Assembly: GCA_949318235.1 (NCBI GenBank)
Contig: OX439137.1
Span: 13,963,291-14,027,290 of the forward strand
From: Ecdyonurus torrentis
Taxonomy: Eukaryota > Arthropoda > Insecta > Ephemeroptera > Heptageniidae
DNA: 64,000 nucleotides
Reading direction: 5' to 3'
Below the pieces are notes generated by a model. The model was given only the letters and a program-made list of their open reading frames with translations, was not told where the DNA came from and ran no database searches. This document shows positions 1 through 24,899 of this stretch, piece by piece. How positions within the stretch are numbered: position 1 is the stretch's first letter; each line of letters opens with the position of its first letter. Position numbers and translations under genes: made by a program.

Positions 1-145
1 TAGTCAAACAATATGCTAGTAAAAACTAAAAATGCACTCATTACTTTACCTGTTAGGTAAGAAAAACTCATGCATTGATTGCAAGTGAGTGTGGATAATC
101 GTATTTTATTACAATTTTATTGATTCACGTATGTAACATACTTAC

Positions 146-755
146 CCAAAGCACAAACAGAGAAGACAGGTAATATGAGCCAAAGTTTTATTTGTTATCT
201 CTGTGGTAGTTTTGACACTGGCATGGCATGCGGGACAGTCAATTTTAACTGGTTTAGGACCAACTAAAACCACTGACGATGCAACAGTTTGCTGGACTGC
301 AAATATAAAATACCACGTATTACACAAACATACATATCATGATGATATTGACTTATAAAGAAACAAATTTGTTTTGTGGCCGACTTTAAGCAATTTTGAT
401 CACATCCTCTTAGTAAAACCCATGTGCAGTACATTGAAACAAACGAGGGTGTATTGTAAGCGGGATCGCTTCTTTATTTGTCAATACATCATTTCTCTTA
501 GACCCAACAATTAATGACCTCATAGTAACTACAATACTACATTTTACAACTTAAATAAAGAAGAAGATGACACTTCCAAGTTAAAATAGCAAGTGGAGTA
601 ATGTTGTTGCAATGTGTAAGGGGGGTAACTTTAAATTTCACTTTAACTTTTAAATTTCAACATAAATCTTTCTTCTTTTAATAAGTTGGAAATTATTTTT
701 CTCTTCGAAACAATTTAGTGTACATGTTACATAATTATGACAAATATGAAGGGAA

Positions 756-789
<34 letters not shown>

Positions 790-2337
790 AAACCGCAGTG
801 AAGAGTCCTATAGTTTGGTGAAAAATCTTGCTAGCACAGAGATTAATATATATATATATATATATTGGATAGCTTTTGGCATTAAAATTCAAGAGGAAGT
901 GGAGTGTGTTATGCCTTTGTTAGTAGACTTGGAGAGAAACCATGAATGATCATTATTTATAGTTTTTCTCCAGGTCTGTAAGCAGCACACACTCCGCTTC
1001 CTCTTGGGGATTAGTGAAAAAAGCTATCTAATGTTTTTATTTTTTTACAATTTCTTTGAGCCGGTGCTAGCAAGGTTTTCCTTGAACTATGGGACTCTCT
1101 TCACTATTGTATAGCCCTTGCTGTTTTTCTTATATCTTTTTCTTTCTTATTTATTATACCTAACAGTGTTGCTTTATTTTCCTTAAATTCTATATTATAA
1201 ATTAGCTCACCAACTAATACACTCGATGGAAAGACAGGCTGTGAAGCTGGCTGTATGGGATTTGCTGTCACATTTGTTAAAGGACGATGACCTGCATCAG
1301 ATAAATATTTAAATTATTGAATCAATAACATTTACTGTAATACCTATACTATAAATTTATAAATAAAAAGATTTGATTAAGAAACACACTTTCGGGGGGG
1401 GGGGGGGGGGGATAGAAGCATGAGCTTATACCATGGTACAGTGTACGTATACTGACTGTGATACAGTCAAGGGGCGCTATAGAGCTATGTCTTCTAATGA
1501 TCAGTAAAAAATAAGCGATGGAAGATTTTGCAACATTGGGGCATTTTTTTATGTTATTTTTTTTCATAAGAGCTTTTCGAAACTTTTGAGTAAAAAAGTG
1601 CAATATTTGAAACAGAAGTCAAGGTCATTATCAAACCCTATTGAGACGAGTATATAGTCCTCCTTAAGGTTGCAGATGTAGGGGAAGTTGGAGGGGAAAT
1701 AGACTACTTTCAATTATCACATCTTGCAATGGTAAAAAGGCTCTACTAGCATTTCAGTCATATAATTAGGCTATATAATTCAGTGTGTACAGTATATATT
1801 GATCTTGTTGCAAACAAAATTTCTATCTCGTATTTTATCACGCGAAGCAAAATGTCTATCTTGTTCCCGAATGTTATGGAGATGGAGCTTGAGATAGACA
1901 TTTTGCTTTGCATGACAAAAAACGAGATAGACATTTTGTTCACAACAAGATCGGTATATTTTCTTTTCATCTTTTCATCTTTTCATCACAGAGTTAATCC
2001 TTTGAGTCCTAAATTTAATGTAGTTCGCTGTACCATGCAGTTTTTTCTAAGTTGTTAGCCTCTTTTATTTATGCTGTGTGCCCCCATTGCAGGAGGATGT
2101 CGATAAAAACATACCTGGTGCCATTTGCTGCTGAGGGTATGGAGCAGGAGATGTGCCTCCACCTGGCTGAAGAGGTGGGTAGACTGCACCTGCTGTTGAT
2201 GGCTGTTGAGTCCATCCCATCGCCTCATTATAAGATGGAGGAGCAGGTGGGTGTTGAATAGGCATTTCAGCAGGGGGAGCTGAGGGCTGTAGTAATGGTT
2301 CCATTGCTCCTGTTGGTGGACCAGATTTCTCTGCCAT
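146..2337 (-). CDS. LITAF: LITAF/CDIP-type membrane-associated zinc-domain protein, C-terminus off the left edge
   Basis: LITAF-domain proteins sit on the cytoplasmic face of late endosomes and lysosomes and bind ESCRT and NEDD4-type ligases. Coding exons in order are 2337-2115, 1291-1211 and 296-146; all have AG/GT borders and the phases join without a break. An acceptor lies one base 5' of the ATG, so a non-coding first exon should lie upstream. The first 74 residues are Pro-rich, with a PSAP motif (18-21, TSG101-type) and a PPSY motif (33-36, WW-domain ligand), as in the family. Exon 296-146 holds the first CxxC knuckle of the LITAF domain (CPAC) and the start of the hydrophobic segment. 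The second Cys pair is missing because the next exon lies before base 1. About 151 residues are present of roughly 160-180 expected. LITAF and CDIP1 paralogues cannot be separated without the end. Family assignment is confident; the paralogue is not. Confidence 0.85.
781..1122. repeat. Imperfect palindromic MITE in a LITAF intron
   Basis: The arms match in inverted orientation: AGCAAGGG at 781 against CCCTTGCT at 1115, GAAGAGTCC with TATAGTTTGGTG against the block near 1083-1105, and AAATCTTGCTAGCACAG against the block near 1066. A (TA)n run of about 20 bp interrupts the left arm. A shorter relative is at 42889-43012 (GCTAGCACAG and GTGCTAGCAAG arms). There is no coding capacity. A poly-A tract precedes it at about 754-781. 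Confidence 0.6.
1795..1959. mobile_element. MITE of the TCTATCTCG family, copy 1
   Basis: Inverted arms begin near 1795 (GATCTTGTTGCAAACAAAAT) and end near 1959 (ACAACAAGATC). They carry repeated blocks reading TCTATCTCG followed by a TTTT-rich GTCA or ATCA stretch and AAGCAAAATG. The same modules occur at 43512-44105 and 63667-63892. There is no ORF of note. It lies in the intron between LITAF exons 2115-2337 and 1211-1291. Confidence 0.7.
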
Positions 2338-2376
2338 TCTGAAAATTAAGATTTCTAAATCTATATTTATGTACAT

Positions 2377-2833
2377 AATGAGGAAGGTGAATTGAAATTT
2401 TTTTGTTGAGTTTATGATATTTTTGGAAAGAGCTTTAAAAAATTTTGAGGCGCTATTTTTTCTTAGGACGATTGGAGCATGCGAAGTATTTTTAATTAAT
2501 TTTTGAAAATCGGCCTAGAAAGCCTGTGACGTCATCAGCCCACTTTTTTCTCGGCAAATACTAATCGTTCGAGGTTCAGTAACCAGTTTAATGAAATCAG
2601 CTCGTCCTCAGGATTTCAAAAAACTGGCTACTGAACCTTCTACGGTCAATACTTCCCGAAATAAATGCCCGATTGATGACGTCACAGGCTTTTTCGGCCG
2701 ATTTTCAAAAATTAATTAAAAATACTTCCCATGCTCAAATTGTTCTAAGAAAAAATAGCGCCTCAAAATTTTTTAACGCTCTTTTCAAAAATGTCATAAA
2801 AAGTGGGGGTTAAAAAAATTCAACTTCCTCATT
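2377..2833. mobile_element. 457-bp foldback MITE with AATGAGGAAG ends
   Basis: The terminal 10-mer AATGAGGAAG at 2377 is exactly inverted at 2824-2833, and homology continues inward for nearly 200 bp per arm. Shared inverted blocks include TTTTGAGGCGCTATTTTTTC, TAATTAATTTTTGAAAATCG, CCTGTGACGTCATCA and ACTGAACC. The duplex contains CRE-like TGACGTCA palindromes in both arms. No target-site duplication could be recognised. It lies 39 bp upstream of the LITAF coding exon. Confidence 0.75.
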
Positions 2834-4389
2834 GTTAATTATTGAACATTTTGCAAAAATACACTAACAAATAATACATTCTCTAAGGTGAATGACTTTG
2901 GCCCACTGGGTCGACTTTGTCACCCACTAATTATTGTAGAAATTTCTTGATTGTTTGTTCTATATATCTCAGAATATAAAAATCAGTGAATGAAAAATGG
3001 TGTGGCAAAGTTGACCCAAAGAGCAAAAGTCACCACAAATCATGGTATTTATGTGCAAAATATAAGAGATGAATAAGCTTTAAAATGCTAAACAAACAAA
3101 TGACAAGGTTAGTATCTGTCTAAAAAATTTGCATACGGTACAAAATTATTCACTATACAAATTTCTATCTGGATCAAATTATTTGAATTGTGATCCGGTA
3201 AATTTTATAAACATTAATGATCCAAAGTATTTAATGATAAAAATTAAGCGTGCATATCTCGTTGGATATGTCAAGAATAGCATGAATTAAAATACAATTG
3301 ATCAATAATATTACAATTAATAAATACTATAATTGTTAAATTAAAATTAATTACTTCAATACTTGCAATTTTTTATTTCTTAATTGCTATAATCTTTTTT
3401 CAACTGGCTTAACTTTTAACCACTGTTTGGTTTTTCTACAAAATAATTTTTTTCTTATGGGATTTAACAGAACATGCTATAGGGTATTTACATGCACATT
3501 TCTTTAAAATTTGTAAAAGCTAAGGCCTTACCTGAGTGCAGCAGGTAACCAGAAGTTTGCCAGTGGAATATAAAGTTAAAGGAACAGGGATATAAAGTGG
3601 TTTCATTCATGTTAAAGTCTACGCCATAAGTGAATGCTAGATGACATTGGTCAGTATGGTAAAATGACTCACTTTGCCAGTTTAAAAATACTTAAAAATA
3701 CTTTTTAGAGCATTAACGCTGATAACAGGTTGCATTGGTTTTTCAAGTATGCAAGAAAAATGACAATAACCAAAAAATAGCTGATTTTCCAAAGAAAATA
3801 ACTAAAAACTACGTTTGCCCTATGGTGAGCAAAGTTATTTATTGCTCAAGAAGAGCATCAGAGAAGCATTCAGAATGACGTCACCCCCACACACCTTATA
3901 TATCCATGCCTGGTCTGTGCTCTGGAGATATACATGAAAAAGCATTATTTATAGCAGTCACCCATCCAAGTAGTGTTGACGTTGCTTTACTTTGATTATT
4001 ATAGCTTCATCACTGCTTTCGATATACCACTCACTGTGTATATTTTACCAAGTGTATAGTCTTATCAAGGTTATATATCTACATTTTTTTTAACTTTAGT
4101 TCTGATAGATCTAAATTTTGGTGAAAGATTTTACGTGATAATATGTAATAGAACTATTTTGTTGTCACGATCACTTTTAGTATGTATAAATTTTTATTAT
4201 ATTGTCTGTACAAATTAATTGACAGAGTTGAACACAAAATTATTTTTATATACACATATTTATGTGGTGTGGGAGGATAAGCAGTAAAAGGCTTTATAGA
4301 ATCTAAATTGGTTCGGATTTAAAATGGATCAATGAATCAAAATAATTTTTTTGTACGCCAAGTCTATTTCGATTCATTGCCTTAGTAAT
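2834..4389. other. AT-rich non-coding stretch upstream of LITAF coding exons
   Basis: No ORF with exon-like codon use or convincing splice borders was seen on either strand. It is probably LITAF 5' intron or intergenic DNA. A non-coding first exon of LITAF could be hidden here or further upstream. Confidence 0.5.
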
Positions 4390-4650
4390 ATAATATTACA
4401 TTTTATATGTACATACATATGTCCATGTCCTGCTCTAGCTATACCTTTACATCATATACATATACATACATACATATACATATATGTATGCATGTACTGT
4501 ACAGTGTATGTATGTACATACATATGTATGTATGTATGTATATGATGCACATAATGTTTCATACACATATGACTGACTTCTGTTGCAGTTGAGGAATAGA
4601 CAAAAGAGTCGCAAGAGATTGTATTATTACTACAGTACACTACATACATA
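4390..4650. repeat. Degenerate TACA/TATG microsatellite cluster
   Basis: Interrupted runs of TATG, TACA and TATACA steps form many short palindromes such as GTACATAC. ORF-like frames on both strands are low-complexity artefacts. A similar cluster is at 11040-11160. Confidence 0.75.
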
Positions 4651-4931
4651 CATACAATATGACATTGTATGTGTTATGCGTTATGCATAATGTGTACACT
4701 GCAGGCAGGATCTAGGAAGAGGATGCGGGTGCGGGATGATTTTCCAGAAATGAAAAATTTTAACTAAATAAAAATTCAAACTAGCTCAAAATAAAGAAAT
4801 TGTAATAATAATAGTTTAACTATAAGCATATTTACCTTAAAAATGGCTTCAACTACCTTAACTATTTAAAAAAATCTAATCTAAATAAAATAAATCTTTT
4901 AGTAAAAAATAAACATTACCGACGTCCAGCT

Positions 4932-4939
<8 letters not shown>

Positions 4940-4966
<27 letters not shown>

Positions 4967-5596
4967 GCTTTCGCACCTTTCGCACCATTTCGCACAATCT
5001 GTTCCGCATGCGCGCGATGCGCGGAGCCCTGAGCGCGGCTGAGCGCCTCACCTCAAGCGCCTCAAGCCATGCAAAACGAACGGTGCGAACAGTGTAGCAC
5101 ACACAGCACTTGCAGAAAATATTCACACTTATAAATGTGTGTATCGCAGTGTCAACCTTTAGGGTTTAAAGATATCTCATCATTTGTTTGTTTCTTGTTT
5201 CTCATATCAAATAAACCGGGTGTTAAATTTCTTTAACAAACTGACATTAATAATTTTTTTTTTTTTTCAATTTTTTCAGCACTACTCTGAAGTGAGCATC
5301 CACTGGCACTACTTTCATGATTTTTTTTTTTAAAAAAAGGGTGAACGGTGAACGAAACCAGTGGGCCCAGTGTGGCACTCGTGGCACTATTCACACTGAA
5401 TGTTAAATCATATTCATATAAAATTTCGCGGCGACTCCATCTTGGTAGAATTTCCATGTGCTCGTTTTGTGTTTATTCTCAAACTTTTACTGATTAAACT
5501 TTATAGAAAGTGTGATTTTACATAAAAAATATACCATTAGAATCTAATTATTCTTGAAAACAGGAAGAAAAAGTCATATTTTACGTGGAAACGAAA
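4940..5596. promoter_or_regulatory. Probable shared LITAF/UTP18 promoter region
   Basis: LITAF (minus) and UTP18 (plus) are divergent, and this interval includes the most GC- and CpG-rich DNA nearby (4970-5095, with GCATGCGCGC-type strings). Poly-T runs flank it at 4931-4963 and 5256-5268. The LITAF first exon was not located and no TATA box can be assigned, so extent and bidirectionality are inferred from position and composition only. Confidence 0.35.
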
Positions 5597-17784
<12,188 letters not shown>

Positions 17785-18026
17785 AACGCTACTTATTTAC
17801 ATTTATAAAAAATAATATGGAAGAAAGAATTATATACCTCATAGAACTATGTTGTACAACAACTAAAATAAAAATGAAGCGGTCAATTTTTCTTCTATTG
17901 TGTAAACAATTTTATATAATTTTTTAAACAATGCTATAAGTTTACAATTAAGCAACATTCTTAAATTTTTTTTTTTTTGTACTTCATGGAATGAAAACTA
18001 AATTTGTAAATAGACTTTCTTTTTTT

Positions 18027-18072
<46 letters not shown>

Positions 18073-19973
18073 GAACACGAAAAAATTTTGTTTGCCAGAT
18101 TTTGTTTTAATGGGATTACGCATTTGGGTAAGTGTGGGGGGAGCCAGGTAACAGTACAGGTTTGTGAACAAAGCTGTTGTACCTATTACAAGGGAAGGAA
18201 GATGAAGTGGATGGTTGCTTATTATTATTTTTTTAAACAGCATGTAATAAGTTAAATCTTCTTCTTTTTTTAATCTTCTATGAATGAATAATATACCTAT
18301 TGCAAGAGTTTGGTTGTTTTTAAAACAAGTGAAAGTTATGAAATAAAATTCTACTGAATGAATTGCTGCTTCAGACCTGACTGACCATTTAAAGAGAAAA
18401 AGAGCATACAGTATATGTATATTTTCTGCTTACAATTAATGACATTAAGAATGTTGGATATTGTAGATATTTTAAATAAGAAATCAGTTTTTAGACAACT
18501 GGTCATTTAGATTTTCATATAATTATTATTATGTAATTGCTAGCACAGAAATCGATCTTGCATCAATTGAAGTTTCTACACTTGACAAATTTTTAAAGAA
18601 TAAATGATCTAAACATTACAAAGTCGCGGCTACCTGGAGTTTCTGTGTATAAAATGGGTGTGTGATGTTCCAGGTTGCTGCAAATTTGTAAGTAGAAGTT
18701 TTGTCGCAAGAAGATCAAAATACATTTGGTAACTTTTTGACACTTGTCTTTTTGTTGTATTATATTGATGTGCTGTTTACAATGACACCCAAATTCATGC
18801 AACTTTCATGAGTATCCAAATAAAATTTATTGTTGTAGCTTCATGTAAGAGTTATTTGAATTTATGTGTCATTGTGAACAACTCATAAGAGCATATTGAG
18901 TCCCTTCTTCATATTTCTTCCTCGTCTATTGGTTTATGTCTCATTAGTTTTTTTTTTTTTTTTTTTTTTCCCCTTCCCTTCCCTTCTCTAAGAGCTATAT
19001 TTTTTGCTTATATCCTTATTTTTATATGTCTATTAACAGAATTAAAAAAGGAAAATACTATTCTAACCTTATTAGTTTATTCCAAGTACAATTTTGCTGT
19101 TTTTGAATATGGGTTAAAAAAGTTTCAAATGTTTTTTCTACTCAATAATATATATTTATATGTTCTTTTATTAGCTACAGTATAATATTTTGATGTAAAA
19201 TTTATTTCTCTTATAAAATATTGTAAACCAAATATATTTCAAGAATATATTATATCATATAAATATAATATATATATTCAAAATGCACTTTTCTTTCTTT
19301 CTTTCCCTTCAAACATAATAATAAAACAAATCCTATGCATAACTTGGAACTTACATAGTATAATATTACATATAAAAACTACGTTGAAGAAAAGTAACAA
19401 ACATAACATTGTATGTAAAAATATGTATGTAAATTATGCACCACAAACAGTGTGATGTACAAAATATATATTATATTGTATAATATATGTATTTGAACTA
19501 TTCATTGTAAGCAGATGTCATTGACAGTATAAAAGTTGCATTTTAATTTTATTTTGCAGTCGGGGTTCATTTATGAAAGTGTATAAATATAATGTAAAAA
19601 GTATGAATGGAGAAATTTAATATGAAAATTGCCTTTTATTTTAGCATATTTTTTATGTATACTTTATATTTTCAAAGTATTAGTTTGTATAAATTTTCAA
19701 AAGCAAATTTTAATATTAGGATATATTTATAGTTTATTATATTTAATGGTTTTCTTTAAATGTATAAATGTCCCTTTAATTGTTAAATTTTTTTAGAGAT
19801 GAAAATAAAATTTTTCAGATATATCCAAACTATTTTAACATAATTATTATCTTTTCCTAATAAAATTTCGCTCAATACACGCATTATAAAATTAAGAAAA
19901 ATAATAATAAAATAAAACAAAATTAGAGATTATTTTTCCTCTTGTTATTTGGTATTAACAAATACGAGATTTT
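17785..19973. other. UTP18 3' UTR followed by AT-rich intergenic DNA
   Basis: AATAAA at 17867 is a candidate polyadenylation signal. A poly-T tract of about 50 bases is at 18018-18069 and another at 18949-18970. At 18587-18680 is a decayed copy of the hairpin family at 35492-35591 (shared CAAAGTCGCGGCTACCTGGA). No coding sequence recognised. Confidence 0.55.
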
Positions 19974-19979
19974 AAAAAA
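19974..19979 (-). terminator. Pol III terminator of the tRNA-Ala gene
   Basis: Six T residues on the minus strand begin 2 bases after the tRNA 3' end, the standard RNA polymerase III stop. Confidence 0.8.
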
Positions 19980-19980
19980 T

Positions 19981-20052
19981 TGGAGGTGCCGGGGATCGAA
20001 CCCGGGGCCTTTCACATGCAAAGCGAACGCTCTACCACTGAGCTACACCCCC
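19981..20052 (-). tRNA. tRNA-Ala(TGC)
   Basis: The 72-nt gene folds as a full cloverleaf: acceptor stem GGGGGTG/CACCTCC with the G3-U70 wobble that defines alanine identity, D arm with GCTC and GAGC, anticodon TGC in loop TTTGCAT, T arm with GGTTCGATCC (B box) and discriminator A. No intron and no encoded CCA. It is isolated, with no other tRNA nearby, and appears intact. Confidence 0.97.
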
Positions 20053-20781
20053 AACTTATTAACAAATACATGATAAATTAGATTTTTATAATTAACAACA
20101 ACAAAAATATTGTGATTTAAGCAAGACAAAATTGTGTCCTGATTGTGCTTTTCATTAAAACAAAAACGCTTATTTTTGTGTCTCAGGACCACACAAATTC
20201 ATATAATTGACATTCTTAAATCAGACGACCTACAAATTGTTAAAAAGTATAATATATACTATATACGTCGCGCAAAAGAGTGAAAGAAAACACAACATAA
20301 AATATGATGACATTGATGACAGTATATAATTGATCAGACATTATTATTTCATTTAAATTAAAATTTCTTTTAGGTCTTATGCAAAGATTATTTTAACAAG
20401 CAATATGCTAGTAAAAACCAGCACTGCCATCAGTATAACTTATCATCCCGTCTTCTATCCCAATCCCATCAGTAATCCGGACCACGTTCAGATTAAATAA
20501 AAATTAAAACTGCGAGTATAATGTAAAAATTTTATTGCGGTCACAATAAAACTTTTAAACTTTTTGGTGGTCAATAAAAATAAAAGGTTTGAAATTCGCA
20601 CATGCACTCTGATTCGCTTGCGCAGTTTGCGCACCCGGGCTCCGCCTTCTTCAGGCTGACTGGAAAAAACAAAAACACAACCACGAGGACGACGAGGACG
20701 AACAACGAACAAAAGGATGTGGAAATTTAATTGAAAGTTTTTAAATTAACTATAATTTTTGCTTCTTTGAGTTTATAGAAG
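20053..20781. other. Intergenic stretch between the tRNA and the foldback element
   Basis: A GC-richer patch at 20590-20700 contains GCGCACCCGG and GACGACGAGGACGA, but its short minus-strand frame has no exon support. The 5' portion is plain AT-rich DNA. Nothing else seen. Confidence 0.45.
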
Positions 20782-20939
20782 AAAGTAAGGGTAAGATGTT
20801 ACTTTACCGGCACTCCAGCTACGATTTTGATTTTGGTATTTTTGGAAACTAGATCGAAAATGGGATCGAAAAGGTCATTATGCATTTCTTGGGGAAATGC
20901 ATAATTAGTGAGATATTCGCTAATTAAGAACGCTAATTA

Positions 20940-21020
20940 ATTACTAGGCGCATGCGCATAGCGACTGCCGCGAAACTTGAAAATGGCAACGTTGCAACCG
21001 AGAGCGCATGCGCACCGCGG
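20940..21020. promoter_or_regulatory. CpG-rich, NRF1-like block in the left end of the foldback element
   Basis: GCGCATGCGC occurs at 20948-20957 and 21004-21013, within an otherwise AT-rich element. The 10-mer is the core of the vertebrate NRF1 consensus; binding in this species is inference. Between them are GCGACTGCCGCG and a palindromic GCAACGTTGC. The same block is inverted at 27365-27440. Confidence 0.4.
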
Positions 21021-21249
21021 GAAAAGTAGATTTACTTTAAATTTCAATCTTAGAAGTGACCGCAACTTCTAAAATGAGCTAAAATAACCATTACATCGTT
21101 ATAATTTACTATTTATTTGCATATTCTGGAAGATAGTGCCTTCCTTTACTTCTCCTATCAATTTCGTGACTACATTCGGGTTAACAAGCACTAAAAATAC
21201 CCATTAAATAAATATAACACCAAGTTTGGACTCTACAATGAGTTCAAAA

Positions 21250-24200
21250 TAAAGCAAAAATGCATAGCATGTTTCAATTGACTAGTTAAATAGTTTTCCT
21301 AAAAGATAAATTCTTCTTGAAGTTTTCCTAAAAAATTCAGGACTGGACTCCGCTATTTAGGTCTTCAAAACATTAAATTTTATTGAAATTGGAACGAGAT
21401 TGCACTAAAGGTAAGTTTTCAAGTTTCATTTATTTTAAAATTAGTAGCATGTTTCAATTAACCAAACATTTATATTTCCTGACAGATAAATTCTTCCTGA
21501 ACTTTTCCTGAAAAATTCAGGAGTGGAATCAGCTATTTAAAACTTGAAAAACAAAACTTCTTTAGATTTGACTAAAAATTAAACTATACTCAATTTTTAA
21601 ATTTCAAATAACAGCAAAAGTTAAAAGCATGTTTCAATCAATAAAATAAATATATCTCCTGAAAGATAAAATCTTCCTGAACTTTTCCTGAAAAATTCAG
21701 GAGTGGAATCAGCTATTTAAAACTTGAAAAAAAAAACTTCTTTAGATTTGACTAAAAATTAAACTATACTCAATTTTTAAATTTCAAATAACAGCAAAAA
21801 TTAAAAGCATGTTTCAATCAATAAAATAAATATATCTCCTGAAAGATAAAATCTTCCTGAACTTTTCCTGAAAAATTCAGGAGTGGAATCAGCTATTTAA
21901 AACTTGAAAAAAAAAAACTTCTTTAGATTTGACTAAAAATTAAACTATACTCAATTTTTAAATTTCAAATAACAGCAAAAATTAAAAGCATGTTTCAATT
22001 AACCAAACATTTATATTTCCTGACAGATAAATTCTTCCTGAACTTTTCCTGAAAAATTCAGGAGTGGAATCAGCTATTTAAAACTTGAAAAACAAAACTT
22101 CTTTAGATTTGACTAAAATTAAACGATACTCAATTTTTAAATTTCAAATAACAGCAAAAATTAAAAGCATGTTTCAATCAATAAAATAAATATATCTCCT
22201 GAAAGATAAAATCTTCCTGAACTTTTCCTGAAAAATTCAGGAGTGGAATCAGCTATTTAAAACTTGAAAAACAAAACTTTCTTTAGATTTGACTAAAATT
22301 AAACGATACTCAATTTTTAAATTTCAAATAACAGCAAAAATTAAAAGCATGTTTCAATTAACCAAACATTTATATTTCCTGACAGATAAATTCTTCCTGA
22401 ACTTTTCCTGAAAAATTCAGGAGTGGAATCAGCTATTTAAAACTTGAAAAACAAAACTTCTTTAGATTTGACTAAAATTAAACGATACTCAATTGTTAAA
22501 TTTCAAATAACAGCAAAAATTAAAAGCATGTTTCAATTAACCAAACATTTATATTTCCTGACAGATAAATTCTTCTTGAACTTTTCCTGAAAAATTCAGG
22601 AGTGGAATCAGCTATTTAAAACTTGAAAAACAAAACTTCTTTAGATTTGACTAAAATTAAACGATACTCAATTTTTAAATTTCAAATAACAGCAAAAATT
22701 AAAAGCATGTTTCAATCAATAAAATAAATATATCTCCTGAAAGATAAAATCTTCCTGAACTTTTCCTGAAAAATTCAGGAGTGGAATCAGCTATTTAAAA
22801 CTTGAAAAACAAAACTTTCTTTAGATTTGACTAAAATTAAACGATACTCAATTTTTAAATTTCAAATAACAGCAAAAATTAAAAGCATGTTTCAATCAAT
22901 AAAATAAATATATCTCCTGAAAGATAAAATCTTCCTGAACTTTTCCTGAAAAATTCAGGAGTGGAATCAGCTATTTAAAACTTGAAAAACAAAACTTCTT
23001 TAGATTTGACTAAAATTAAACGATACTCAATTTTTAAATTTCAAATAACAGCAAAAATTAAAAGCATGTTTCAATCAATAAAATAAATATATCTCCTGAA
23101 AGATAAAATCTTCCTGAACTTTTCCTGAAAAATTCAGGAGTGGAATCAGCTATTTAAAACTTGAAAAACAAAACTTTCTTTAGATTTGACTAAAATTAAA
23201 CGATACTCAATTTTTAAATTTCAAATAACAGCAAAAATTAAAAGCATGTTTCAATCAATAAAATAAATATATCTCCTGAAAGATAAAATCTTCCTGAACT
23301 TTTCCTGAAAAATTCAGGAGTGGAATCAGCTATTTAAAACTTGAAAAACAAAACTTCTTTAGATTTGACTAAAATTAAACGATACTCAATTGTTAAATTT
23401 CAAATAACAGCAAAAATTAAAAGCATGTTTCAATCAATAAAATAAATATATCTCCTGAAAGATAAAATCTTCCTGAACTTTTCCTGAAAAATTCAGGAGT
23501 GGAATCAGCTATTTAAAACTTGGAAAACAAAACTTCTTTAGATTTGACTAAAATTAAACGATACTCAATTGTTAAATTTCAAATAACAGCAAAAATTAAA
23601 AGCATGTTTCAATCAATAAAATAAATACATCTCCTGAAAGATAAAATCTTCCTGAACTTTTCCTGAAAAATTCAGGAGTGGAATCAGCTATTTAAAACTT
23701 GGAAAACAAAACTTCTTTAGATTTGACTAAAATTAAACGATACTCAATTGTTAAATTTCAAATAACAGCAAAAATTAAAAGCATGTTTCAATCAATAAAA
23801 TAAATACATCTCCTGAAAGATAAAATCTTCCTGAACTTTTCCTGAAAAATTCAGGAGTAGATACTGGTATTTAGGTCTTTAAAAAAACTATAGTTTGGTT
23901 TTACAAGTTTAAAATAACCTTTAAATTAGGGGCATGTTTCAATCAACTATTTATTTTTTTCTTCTGAAAGATAAACTCTCCCTGAACTTTTCCTGAAACA
24001 TTCAAGACTGGACTCGTCTATTTAGGTCTTACAAAATATATAAAATTATTAAAATTTTACTAAATAATTAAACTTCGAATTTTAATTTAAAACAAAAATT
24101 GATAGCATGTTTCAATCAAGTAAATGAATATTTTCCTGAAAAAATTATTTTATCCTGAACTTTTCCTGAAAAATTCAGGACTGGACTCAGCTATTTCGAC

Positions 24201-24860
24201 CTCGAAAAAAATAAAACTTCATAAAATTTGACAAAAAAATTAATTTAGAATTTTAATTTAAAGCAAAAATTGATAGCATGTTTCAATCAAGTAAATGAAT
24301 ATTTTCCTGAAAAAATTATTTTATCCTGAACTTTTCCTGAAAAATTCAGGACTGGACTCAGCTATTTCGACCTCGAAAAAAATAAAACTTCATAAAATTT
24401 GACAAAAAAATTAATTTAGAATTTTAATTTAAAGCAAAAATTGATAGCATGTTTCAATCAAGTAAATGAATATTTTCCTGAAAAAATTATTTTATCCTGA
24501 ACTTTGCCTGAAAAATTCAGGACTGGACTCAGCTGTTTCGACCTCGAAAAAAATAAAACTTCATAAAATTTGACAAAAAAATTAACTTAGAATTTTAATT
24601 TAAAGTAAAAATTGATAGCATGTTTCAATCAAGTAAATGAATATATTCCTGAAAAAATATTTCTTTCTTGAACTTTTCCTGAAAAATTCAGAAGTAGATT
24701 TAGCTAATTAGGTCTCTTAAAAGACTATAGTCTGGTTTTACAAGTTTAAAATAACCTTTAATTTAGGAGCATGTTTCAATCAACTATTTATTCTTTGCCC
24801 CTGAAAGATAAAATACTCCTGAACTTTTCATAAAATTTTCAAGACTGGACTCTGTTTCTT
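21250..24860. repeat. Left-arm tandem array, about 21 units of about 180 bp
   Basis: Each unit carries AGCATGTTTCAAT, then TCCTGAAAGATAAAAT or TCCTGACAGATAAATT, then TTCCTGAACTTTTCCTGAA and AATTCAGGA. Two subtypes are interspersed (ATCAATAAAATAAAT and ATTAACCAAACATTTA variants). Central units (about 21450-23850) are almost identical. Outer and inner units differ more. Confidence 0.92.
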
Positions 24861-24899
24861 AGGTCTTGAAACAGTAAAAAATGAAGAAGTTTTGACTGT

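Noticed and set aside
2052..2261. Plus-strand frame over the LITAF N-terminal exon
   Set aside because: Antisense shadow of a supported coding exon.
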